Of a stretch of 6,192 nucleotides of DNA, positions 1-6,192 are shown piece by piece. The stretch's first letter is position 1. Each line of letters starts with the position of its first letter. The DNA is from Rhodobiaceae bacterium (GTDB lineage: Bacteria; Pseudomonadota; Alphaproteobacteria; RS24), in the NCBI GenBank assembly GCA_002683515.1, contig NYTN01000034.1:1-6192 (forward strand). The letters run 5' to 3'. The notes under the pieces are model-generated. The model did no database searches. It was not told where the DNA came from and saw only the letters and a program-made list of their open reading frames with translations. A program made the position numbers and the translations under genes.

Positions 1-1
1 C

Positions 2-2455
2 TTTTAATTTCATTCTAGTTTCGATTATGAAACAATCATTTTTAGAACCCTTTCGATAGATAATTCCGTTGATGTCTGTGACCATAGCTAAATATATACC
101 TGATGGTTTAGTACAATTAAATTTTTTACAATCGATTATGTTTTCTTGTTGCAATTCTAGCGCTAAAACTTTCGTCCCCTGCAAGTCATATAGATTCAGT
201 GTCCTAAAATTATTTAAAGAGGAACATATTTCAATATGATCAGCAGTAAGTCTGATATCTAACTCGTGATTGCTTTCATCTAAACCGGTTGAGATAATAT
301 TTTGGATGGAAACATTTACTTGCTGTGAACAGCCGAAAGCATCCGTAACCAATACTTCGTAAGAGCCTGCGATGAGCCCTTCAATGAATGATTCGACTGT
401 ATCTCCCTCGAGTGTATATGTATATGGTGGTGTGCCACCAAAAACAAAAATCGAAATGCTTCCTAGGTCATTGTTGGTTTGCCCTGTCGTTAAGCATTGG
501 ACATTCATTACGTCTGGGCTATTTATTGAAAATTCAGATGTGTACGTGCACATGTTATTGGTAATAAAAGTGTACCAGTGGTTTGAAGCCTCAAATAGGC
601 TATCTGCATTCAGTCCTATATCTCCATTTGACCAATAAACTGAATCAATAAGAGATGGATCAGCAAATATTAGAGACGCAGTTGCCGAGGACGGATTTTC
701 ACAGGAGACCTCATCTGCTATTAACTGAAATAATGGTGCTGTCTCTAATTCGATAACAAGATCATTAGACCTGTAAATAGTATCTCCAGCCGCATTAAAC
801 GCCTCAAAATAATATGTGCCTGGGCCAGTAATAAGTAGAGATGAGTCTTCAGAACCTGTACTCCAGTGGTAATTTTCATAATTACTAAGCGCTATCATCA
901 AGCTATCACCACTACATAATAATAGAGAATCGACTCCCTCCATTAGCTCAAAATGTATGGTTGTATATACCTCTTCATAAATATTGATTGACTGATTTAC
1001 AGGAACCTGGTATCTTTTAGCCGTTAGGCCACTCGGAAAATATACATGAATAGAATCTATAACCTGGTTATTTCCTACACCAAATATTTTATGCTGTGAA
1101 TTTTGTGCAAAGAGCTGCTCTCCACAAAAAACAGTTTGTAATTGTTGTGTGCCATTTGTGAAAAGTCTTATCTCCGCGCCAATAGCCATACGGTTAGATA
1201 CTAAACCAACAGGAGTGATCTTGATGTAGTTGTTATTATTGCCTTGGTTCAATAAAATATCTGGGGGGGAGTCCATGTTTAGCACGGCTATATCATAGAA
1301 TCCATCATTGTCGATATCTCCCTTTACCGGGCAGAATGAAACTGCAGGTATGTTCCCATTAATCGAGTCGTTGATTTTGGTAAAGCCGGTACCATTATTA
1401 TTTTGATAGAGGATAGAATTGGTATATCCTCCCTGGTTATTGGATGAATTCCCAGTCGCGATATATAGATCTTCATACATATCATTGTTGTAATCGATCC
1501 ACAAAGCTCCCCATCCAAAGTCATTGACTGCCATATTGTATTCATTGGCCTTGTCTAAAAATGAATTTCCATTTTCATTTTCAAATAACTTGTAATGGAA
1601 TGGTCCTTCACCCGTAAATATTGAATCTACACCAAAATCAGTTAAAAAAACATCTTGAAATCCATCATTATTATAATCTGAAATTGAGGATGACATAGGG
1701 TTTTGTCCTTGATTTGAAATGCCTAAAGAGACTGCCACATTGGTAAAAGATCCATTTCCTATATTGTTGTACAAGGCATCATTACCTGTATTTCGGTCGT
1801 TAATAACATGTAGATCCATCAAATGGTCATTATTAAAATCAAACCATACTCCCATAAAACTCGGTTGGGCTCCATTATCGATTCCAAGTTCAATCGCTTT
1901 TTCAATAAAGGTTCCATTACCTTGGTTCTCGAAGAACATATTTCTGCCTGCACCACTTGGATCAGAATAATCTGCAAGATAGATGTCTAAATCATTGTCA
2001 AGATCGTAATCGATAAAACTGAAACCATGTGGGCGACTTACTGATGGATAAACGCCTGATGAAACACTTACATCAGTAAAGTTAAAATCTCCGTCGTTGT
2101 TGTATATCCGCAGGCCGTCCTCGTCATAGGTTATACACAAATCCAAGTCTCCGTCGTTGTCGTAGTCAACCCACATGAGCTGTCGGATGTCACCATCGCT
2201 GCGTAATAGTGAAGCTATTTTATGAAATTGTCCGTTGAAATTTTTATAGAATATAATTGAGTCATTGTGCATTGGGTAGGTCAAATCATCCCATCCATCT
2301 TCATCAAAATCATAAAAAGTCATTCCATTTGCATTTGACATGGCGAAATCCTGAAACTCAGTGATGTTTTGCTCCATGGTAACGTGAATAAGTTCTTGTC
2401 CAAATGCGAGCTTTGTTACTAGCAAAATAATTATTAAAATCACTTTATTCATCAT
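2..2455 (-). CDS. Secreted CRTAC1-like protein: FG-GAP/VCBS repeats, ASPIC/UnbV domain, SprB-like repeat and T9SS tail; 3' end apparently frameshifted
   Basis: Reading from the ATG at 2455-2453, the frame is open for 818 codons to the left edge with no stop. Domains in order: signal peptide 1-19; seven FG-GAP/VCBS-type units with Asp/Asn loops at about 44-395; ASPIC/UnbV domain 409-495 (NRMAIGAEIRLF, then VYFPSG); a less clear Ig-like stretch 500-640; an SprB-like repeat 647-718; a T9SS tail from about 724. Family knowledge: FG-GAP repeats fold as calcium-dependent beta-propellers, and CRTAC1/ASPIC proteins are extracellular with poorly known biochemistry. No catalytic motif is visible, so a binding or scaffolding role is inferred. 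The start overlaps the haloperoxidase-like gene's stop by 4 bp. ATGATG gives two adjacent in-frame starts that cannot be told apart. After K802 the sequence stops looking like a T9SS tail. Dropping one base near 48-50 restores it, with a TAA at 25-27 and a protein of 809 residues. Confidence 0.9.
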   Translation of the reverse strand, partial: MMNKVILIIILLVTKLAFGQELIHVTMEQNITEFQDFAMSNANGMTFYDFDEDGWDDLTYPMHNDSIIFYKNFNGQFHKIASLLRSDGDIRQLMWVDYDNDGDLDLCITYDEDGLRIYNNDGDFNFTDVSVSSGVYPSVSRPHGFSFIDYDLDNDLDIYLADYSDPSGAGRNMFFENQGNGTFIEKAIELGIDNGAQPSFMGVWFDFNNDHLMDLHVINDRNTGNDALYNNIGNGSFTNVAVSLGISNQGQNPMSSSISDYNNDGFQDVFLTDFGVDSIFTGEGPFHYKLFENENGNSFLDKANEYNMAVNDFGWGALWIDYNNDMYEDLYIATGNSSNNQGGYTNSILYQNNNGTGFTKINDSINGNIPAVSFCPVKGDIDNDGFYDIAVLNMDSPPDILLNQGNNNNYIKITPVGLVSNRMAIGAEIRLFTNGTQQLQTVFCGEQLFAQNSQHKIFGVGNNQVIDSIHVYFPSGLTAKRYQVPVNQSINIYEEVYTTIHFELMEGVDSLLLCSGDSLMIALSNYENYHWSTGSEDSSLLITGPGTYYFEAFNAAGDTIYRSNDLVIELETAPLFQLIADEVSCENPSSATASLIFADPSLIDSVYWSNGDIGLNADSLFEASNHWYTFITNNMCTYTSEFSINSPDVMNVQCLTTGQTNNDLGSISIFVFGGTPPYTYTLEGDTVESFIEGLIAGSYEVLVTDAFGCSQQVNVSIQNIISTGLDESNHELDIRLTADHIEICSSLNNFRTLNLYDLQGTKVLALELQQENIIDCKKFNCTKPSGIYLAMVTDINGIIYRKGSKNDCFIIETRMKLK
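25..50 (-). other. Probable single-base frameshift near the 3' end, with the expected TAA stop at 25-27
   Basis: The plus strand reads CCC at 48-50 (GGG on the coding strand), just after codons for YRK. Skipping one of these bases changes the ending to RKVLKMIVS and TAA. A one-base insertion, whether a sequencing or assembly error or a genuine mutation, explains this best. Programmed frameshifting is less likely because no known slippery motif is apparent. Confidence 0.65.
50..286 (-). other. T9SS type A sorting domain of the CRTAC1-like protein, interrupted near its end
   Basis: Residues 724-802 show NLYDLQGTKVLAL, then KPSGIYLAMV and NGIIYRK, the characteristic tail layout. In the frame as given, the following residues (GSKNDCFIIETRMKLK) do not fit and no stop occurs before the window edge. 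The +1 frame gives VLKMIVS and a stop, which is the expected ending. Confidence 0.8.
302..517 (-). other. SprB-like repeat
   Basis: Residues 647-718 contain GSISIFVFGGTPPYTYTLEG, then IEGLIAGSYEVLVTDAFGCS, the usual strand pattern of the SprB repeat found in Bacteroidota surface adhesins and large T9SS cargo. One copy is clear. The stretch before it (about 500-640) has related beta-rich features such as YHWSTGSE and VYWSNG, but is less certain. An adhesive or spacer role is inferred. Confidence 0.7.
971..1231 (-). other. ASPIC/UnbV domain
   Basis: Residues 409-495 directly follow the last FG-GAP unit and show the family's landmarks: NYIKITPVG, then NRMAIGAEIRLF, QNSQHKIFGVG, IDSIHVYFPSG and VPVNQSINIYE. 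In CRTAC1-like proteins this C-terminal domain follows the propeller. Its biochemical role is not established. Confidence 0.88.
1271..2326 (-). repeat. Seven FG-GAP/VCBS-type repeats with Ca-binding-like loops
   Basis: Seven acidic loops lie at residues 49-57 (DFDEDGWDD), 97-105 (DYDNDGDLD), 149-157 (DYDLDNDLD), 206-214 (DFNNDHLMD), 260-268 (DYNNDGFQD), 321-329 (DYNNDMYED) and 380-388 (DIDNDGFYD). Each follows a hydrophobic strand and is followed by another (for example LYIATGN). Spacing is about 48-61 residues. Seven blades fit one beta-propeller, as in integrin-type FG-GAP folds. Calcium binding is inferred from the D-x-D/N-x-D pattern. Confidence 0.88.
2399..2455 (-). other. Signal peptide of the CRTAC1-like protein
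   Basis: Residues 1-19 (MMNKVILIIILLVTKLAFG) have a short Lys-bearing n-region, a strongly hydrophobic core and a small-residue end before Q20. This looks like a Sec signal peptide, matching the T9SS tail at the other end. The exact cleavage site is a guess. The signal also supports a start at one of the two adjacent ATG codons. Confidence 0.85.
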
Positions 2456-2476
2456 AATACAACTAGTCTAAAGGAT
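2450..2476 (-). promoter_or_regulatory. ATGA stop/start overlap: translational coupling junction
   Basis: The ATG at 2455-2453 overlaps the TGA stop at 2454-2452 of the upstream gene. The 20 coding-strand bases before it (CTTTAGACTAGTTGTATT and surroundings) contain no AGGAGG-like site, which is common in Bacteroidota. Ribosomes finishing the haloperoxidase-like gene probably re-initiate here, which would tie the amounts of the two proteins together. Confidence 0.75.
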
Positions 2477-5400
2477 TTTTGATTTAGGTGCACAAAGTAA
2501 ATGCCAGACGGGACATTTATCGGTTCAGAGCTCCATAACTGTCCCATCTTTTCCATGTTGAGGGTCTTTATGAATTTCCCTTCAGCCGAGACTAAGTCAC
2601 AATTCTTAAGTAACGAGTGCTCCGCAATATTTTTTAAATGGATTTTTGTTCCTTGCGCAAGCAGGTTTGGAGATAGTTGAATCTCATCTGTGTTTATAAT
2701 CTCCAAATCGAGTGCGCCTTGAATGGTAAGTAAATCATTTAAGGTCAACACGTTTAAAAGGTTTCCGGCAAGATCAGTAGCGTCTGTTATGTTTAAATCA
2801 TAAAGATTAGGTTCGTCTCCGGCAGAAAGGAGCTCATAAGCTACACTTAGAGAATCATTATCAAGCCAGGCAAGGTTGGTCTGTTGCATTATAACTGATG
2901 ATGATAGTGCTGGGAAGAAATTAAATTGAGGCGCTTCGTTTTGATTCATTTCCTCATCGAAGAGTACTTGGAAAAGTAATAGGTTATCATTTAGGTTCAA
3001 TACGCTTGTATTGCTCTCGAAGTCTATAATTGACGGGTTTTTTGTGTCGAGGGAGATAAATGATGGTGCGGTATATGGTTCCTGTGAATTGTGTGCAAAA
3101 TCTTCAGCATATAAAACTTCAAGGTTAATATCCTCAACTTCTACATTCTCATCATTTATTTGAAAATTAGCACGATAAATAAAAGAGTCTAGGAAAAAGC
3201 TTTCATTTACATTGTATTGTATAGAATTATTAAGGGCTATATCATTTTCATGAAAGACCAGCGGCTTCATTTCCGTATTCATAGGTTCGTTAAAAACTAC
3301 ATCCACGTAATAATTTCCATTCCCGATTAAGCTATCCGAAATAATGGTGGATGGACTGCTGCTGGAGAGCACCTCTGGACCATTCATATCTGAGCTCATC
3401 ACTGAAAGATATATACTATCTCTTACTAGGTTTCCATTGTTGTCTTTTGCATTTACACATACCAAATCTAGATTGAGTAGGTCATTATTATTTGGAAGCA
3501 CCCATATCTCTGCGGACAATGAATTTGAATCAACCCAAAATGTTTCAAATACATTCATTAAAAGACTTGAATAAATATTGTTGTTATTTAAAAAATCTAT
3601 TTCTGGAATAAAGGAGACATCCATAGATTCATTAAAATCAATTAATGTGGAAAATTGAGGGGAATCATTAGGGCTGTCAAGATTAATCATCGTCTCAGAG
3701 CTGGAGAAGTCATCAATAAACGGATTTTTAGTATCTATACTGAGCTTGTCTGGATGAAACGGATTGGTTAGCGGATTACCATGTATATCTTTAATTAAGT
3801 CAATATTTAAGTCTATTGATTCGACTTCCTCATTAAAATCATTCGCGTTTAATATGGCATTAAAAGAAACCGGGCTGAACCATCCTGAGCTACTATTATC
3901 CATTGCAATACTTTCATTATTGTATCCTATGCCCGAAAAAGAAATAGTAGGTTGATTGCTCATATCACAATCTTCAGTAAAAACGAATGTTGCTGCAAGT
4001 CCTGAGCTTGTAATTTCGTCGTTAATAAGTTCATGATCAATTTCAACGGTGAGTATTTTGGGTCGCTTTGTATCTACGATGATGAAATCTTCTAGCACAA
4101 TATCGTTCAGAGCTAAACCATTTTCGGAGGAAACGCCAAAGACTCGAATAAATGAGTTTAATTGCTCCATTACTAATTCCTGTGCGACAAATTTAATTTT
4201 TAGCTGCAAGGCATTTTCCCATGTGACACTTGATATAATAAAGAATTGATTTAAATTATTCGGACTGAAATTCATGAAAGGGCTCATTGTTGTGTCCATC
4301 GCAACGTTAAAATTGCATTCGAGCTCAATGGTATCCCCAAACTCATATGAGTTGATTATGGTATCACTTATAATTGCAGATATTAATGCAGGGCGATCAA
4401 TGGCGAAAATAGAGTCCGCTTTTTCGAATCCCGTTTCACCTATAGTTGATCCAATGTAGCGGCCCGGAATATCATCTACAGGCGGATGAATACCTCCCCA
4501 AATTCTACTTAAGCTGCATTGGTCGGCAGCATCTTGATAGGTTGCCCATTGCAATGTAATGGTTGAGCTTGGGCCATTTTCGAATTGTAGGAATGCATTC
4601 TGTTCGGCCACAAATTCACCAAGTCCTCCTGGAAAATAAGGCGAGCCTGTGATATATTCCAAGATACCTGCTGCTGCCCTTGAAAATGTAGAATGACCTG
4701 AGACAAATCCAGCAAATGGTGGGGTGACAAAAGTAGGACGTTGATAAGGCCACCAATTTTCTCCTAAGATCCAACCTGCTCCAGCAACATCAATCTCCGT
4801 ATCATCGATATAATCGTGACCTTTCCATGTGTAGAGTTTTATTTTACCAACGTGCTCATAATTTGAGCCTGCTAATACATCTGTTGAGTCTACCAATTCA
4901 ATAAAGTTTTCAAGTAACGGAATTCCGTTAGGATGATAGTTCGGTAAAAGGATATCTGAGCTTTGACCATTTCCCGCCATGTAACGGATTGAAGATACTG
5001 GTCGTATGTAATCATAATAACCTTTCAAACTCCATGCAGCAATAGCCGCATCATGCATTGTTCCACCTAATGTCAGGTGTGCTTTTAAATCATACTCTAA
5101 AGCACTAAGCAGCGGCCCTTCGCCTTGCCATTTTCTTTCAAATAGTGCTTGATCCGTAACATAATGGTAGATTTCAAACCAATGACCAGGAGGTGTTTCT
5201 GAATCAATACCATCAGCCCAAAATTCAGCGAGCACCCTTGTATAATCTCCGCGTGCTACCATTTGGGTTTGATAAGGAAGACCGGTAATTGGATTTATGT
5301 TGTATCCTGATGATGGATCTCCGCCTTCTTCTAAGTTATAGAAAGCGCTATACTCATTGAGTGAATTGTTGGTGGGGTACCACAGATTATTGCCCATTGA

Positions 5401-6192
5401 TGCAGGGGAGATATCCCACATTACACCATCTGCGGTATCCAAGTGGGATTGCCATACACTAACCAGGGAATGGTTCCATTTATAAAAGGAGTCCCAATCT
5501 GATGCACTATTTGTATCCAAATAGGCAGGTTGAACAGTGTCAAAATAGACTTTGTATGCATCGCCGTCTCTATAATTTTCTGTCGCCATGCTTGGTTCTA
5601 AAGCAAAGGGCTTTACATTTCCCCATTCGGGAGAAAGAAATGGCAAAGTATTGTCTACTAGGTTCCCCGATTGGTCAATAGTCGAATCAAGGGTAAGCGT
5701 TTGCCACCTATTTGGGTCAATAATATCAGGGTTTCCATCTTCACTCATGATCAATGGTGGATTGATAGAAGTGTAAAAGGTGTTTTCAAAATCAAGAAAC
5801 TCATTGGAACCATCGCTATTTCCGAAGTTTAGCATCTGCCACGCTATATAATTACCGAGCTCTGCTGCTCCTCCATTTGCATAATCTATATTTGAATTAT
5901 TGACGCTATATCCGTGATCGGTCATGTAATTATACATCAATAGATATGTGGTGTTAAAGTCGGGAGAATCTCCGTAACGCTCATTGATGAAATAAAACGA
6001 TGCATATGAGATGGTTTCTTCGATGGACTCACTTATATCCAAAGGAATATTTATTCCATCAAAATTGCTGATGTATCCATTTAACGTATCACCGATGAGG
6101 TAGGTGTCTTTTGACGGGGAATATACTGCCCAGGAGTCATATGCGATAATTGAGTGGTGGTATAAATTTCTTGCATGAACAGTAGGTCTCGC
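2452..6192 (-). CDS. Secreted vanadium-dependent haloperoxidase-like protein (PAP2 superfamily) with Ig-like repeats and T9SS sorting domain; 5' end outside window
   Basis: The frame is open from the right edge to a TGA at 2452-2454, giving 1246 visible residues (numbered here from the first codon at the edge). Family knowledge: these enzymes use vanadate and hydrogen peroxide to oxidise halides to hypohalous acid. Seen: K390-x6-R397-P398, S498-G499-H500 and S562-R563-x5-H569-x-P571, the three vanadate-binding motifs, plus a Trp three residues before the Lys, as in fungal chloroperoxidase. The visible N-terminus (RPTVHARNLYHH, then AYDSWAVY) is typical of bacterial members. Residues about 1-598 form the catalytic part, 596-1160 five Ig-like repeats, and 1167-1246 a T9SS tail. 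The TTG at 6042 is internal. The signal peptide and true start should lie just outside the window. A PAP2 phosphatase activity is the main alternative, because the same motifs bind phosphate. The family call is firm; the halide and substrate are unknown. Confidence 0.92.
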   Translation of the reverse strand, partial: ARPTVHARNLYHHSIIAYDSWAVYSPSKDTYLIGDTLNGYISNFDGINIPLDISESIEETISYASFYFINERYGDSPDFNTTYLLMYNYMTDHGYSVNNSNIDYANGGAAELGNYIAWQMLNFGNSDGSNEFLDFENTFYTSINPPLIMSEDGNPDIIDPNRWQTLTLDSTIDQSGNLVDNTLPFLSPEWGNVKPFALEPSMATENYRDGDAYKVYFDTVQPAYLDTNSASDWDSFYKWNHSLVSVWQSHLDTADGVMWDISPASMGNNLWYPTNNSLNEYSAFYNLEEGGDPSSGYNINPITGLPYQTQMVARGDYTRVLAEFWADGIDSETPPGHWFEIYHYVTDQALFERKWQGEGPLLSALEYDLKAHLTLGGTMHDAAIAAWSLKGYYDYIRPVSSIRYMAGNGQSSDILLPNYHPNGIPLLENFIELVDSTDVLAGSNYEHVGKIKLYTWKGHDYIDDTEIDVAGAGWILGENWWPYQRPTFVTPPFAGFVSGHSTFSRAAAGILEYITGSPYFPGGLGEFVAEQNAFLQFENGPSSTITLQWATYQDAADQCSLSRIWGGIHPPVDDIPGRYIGSTIGETGFEKADSIFAIDRPALISAIISDTIINSYEFGDTIELECNFNVAMDTTMSPFMNFSPNNLNQFFIISSVTWENALQLKIKFVAQELVMEQLNSFIRVFGVSSENGLALNDIVLEDFIIVDTKRPKILTVEIDHELINDEITSSGLAATFVFTEDCDMSNQPTISFSGIGYNNESIAMDNSSSGWFSPVSFNAILNANDFNEEVESIDLNIDLIKDIHGNPLTNPFHPDKLSIDTKNPFIDDFSSSETMINLDSPNDSPQFSTLIDFNESMDVSFIPEIDFLNNNNIYSSLLMNVFETFWVDSNSLSAEIWVLPNNNDLLNLDLVCVNAKDNNGNLVRDSIYLSVMSSDMNGPEVLSSSSPSTIISDSLIGNGNYYVDVVFNEPMNTEMKPLVFHENDIALNNSIQYNVNESFFLDSFIYRANFQINDENVEVEDINLEVLYAEDFAHNSQEPYTAPSFISLDTKNPSIIDFESNTSVLNLNDNLLLFQVLFDEEMNQNEAPQFNFFPALSSSVIMQQTNLAWLDNDSLSVAYELLSAGDEPNLYDLNITDATDLAGNLLNVLTLNDLLTIQGALDLEIINTDEIQLSPNLLAQGTKIHLKNIAEHSLLKNCDLVSAEGKFIKTLNMEKMGQLWSSEPINVPSGIYFVHLNQKSFRLVVL
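2455..2694 (-). other. T9SS type A C-terminal sorting domain of the haloperoxidase-like protein
   Basis: The last 80 residues follow the Por secretion tail layout: an LSPNLL start near residue 1172, a strand ending LVSAEGKFIKTL, then VPSGIYFVHL, and a short hydrophobic end RLVVL before the TGA. Such domains direct outer-membrane translocation by T9SS and are usually removed on the cell surface. The protein is therefore predicted to be extracellular or surface-attached. Confidence 0.85.
2713..4407 (-). repeat. Five tandem Ig-like domains in the haloperoxidase-like protein
   Basis: Five units of about 110-115 residues share the core F-(N/T/D)-E-x-M-(D/N)-x4-P-x3-F. The core Phe codons are at 4309-4311, 3979-3981, 3634-3636, 3292-3294 and 2959-2961, giving spacings of 110, 115, 114 and 111 residues. 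Unit joints carry DTKRP, DTKNP, DMNGP and DTKNP, the last three preceded by I, S and L. Units 1 and 2 deviate from the core (VAM, EDCD). The pattern resembles bacterial SbsA/Big-type Ig-like domains, which usually act as stalks or adhesive spacers in surface proteins. The exact family is uncertain. The repeats are visible in protein but diverged in DNA, which suggests old duplication. Confidence 0.75.
4408..6192 (-). other. PAP2/vanadium haloperoxidase catalytic domain
   Basis: This covers about the first 595 visible residues of the upstream gene. The active-site codons are K390 at 5023-5025, H500 at 4693-4695, R563 at 4504-4506 and H569 at 4486-4488. By family analogy the Lys, both Arg, the Ser and the Gly hold the vanadate oxygens, the final His (H569) coordinates vanadium, and H500 is the acid-base residue. 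Seven residues before H500 there is a Phe (F493), as in Curvularia chloroperoxidase, where bromoperoxidases carry a His. That hints at the chloroperoxidase type but does not prove halide preference. Confidence 0.88.

Noticed and set aside
1324..1545. 73-codon minus-strand reading frame inside the CRTAC1-like gene
   Set aside because: It lies in a different frame over well-supported FG-GAP repeats, so it is a shadow.
2088..2160. Direct 13-bp repeat TCTCCGTCGTTGT at 2088-2100 and 2148-2160
   Set aside because: Both copies encode the NDGD-type residues of Asp/Asn-rich segments, so the repeat is explained by protein sequence.
4509..4730. 73-codon minus-strand reading frame inside the haloperoxidase-like gene
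   Set aside because: It overlaps the conserved SGH and upstream catalytic region in another frame and shows no protein-like features of its own.
372..5776. Several plus-strand reading frames of 61-88 codons (for example 372-638, 1719-1970 and 3344-3574)
   Set aside because: All lie opposite strongly supported minus-strand coding sequence and show no recognisable domains.
6040..6042. TTG as the start codon of the long minus-strand gene
   Set aside because: The frame is open and family-like for another 50 codons to the window edge, and no signal peptide follows the TTG.

Overview
The window looks like part of the chromosome of an aerobic, probably marine member of the Bacteroidota. Three things point there: the DNA is AT-rich, both proteins end in a type IX secretion system (T9SS) C-terminal sorting domain, and the start codon that can be seen has no clear Shine-Dalgarno sequence. 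The genus cannot be told from the sequence.

The window is almost completely filled by two large genes on the minus strand. They are read from right to left and overlap by 4 bp (ATGA), so they very likely form one translationally coupled operon. Both are cut by the window edges. No tRNA, rRNA, CRISPR array, insertion sequence or intergenic region longer than 300 bases was seen, and the operon promoter must lie beyond position 6192.

The upstream gene (6192 down to 2452; 1246 codons visible, N-terminus missing) encodes a secreted vanadium-dependent haloperoxidase-like enzyme of the PAP2 superfamily. All three active-site motifs are intact: K-x6-RP, SGH and SR-x5-H-x-P. The catalytic domain is followed by five tandem Ig-like repeats of about 110-115 residues and a T9SS tail. 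The reading frame continues upstream of the TTG at 6042 to the window edge with family-typical sequence, so that TTG is not the start.

The downstream gene (2455 down to the left edge; 818 open codons) encodes a secreted CRTAC1-like protein. It has a signal peptide, seven FG-GAP/VCBS-type Asp/Asn-rich repeats, an ASPIC/UnbV domain, Ig-like and SprB-like segments and a T9SS tail. Its last codons look frameshifted. Removing one G from a GGG run at 48-50 gives a typical T9SS ending (RKVLKMIVS) and a TAA stop at 25-27. As given, the frame stays open past the window edge.

Together the genes suggest a cell-surface or extracellular oxidative module: a haloperoxidase translated in tandem with a beta-propeller-like, probably calcium-binding partner, both exported by Sec and then T9SS. 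The functional link is inferred from gene order and shared sorting signals.
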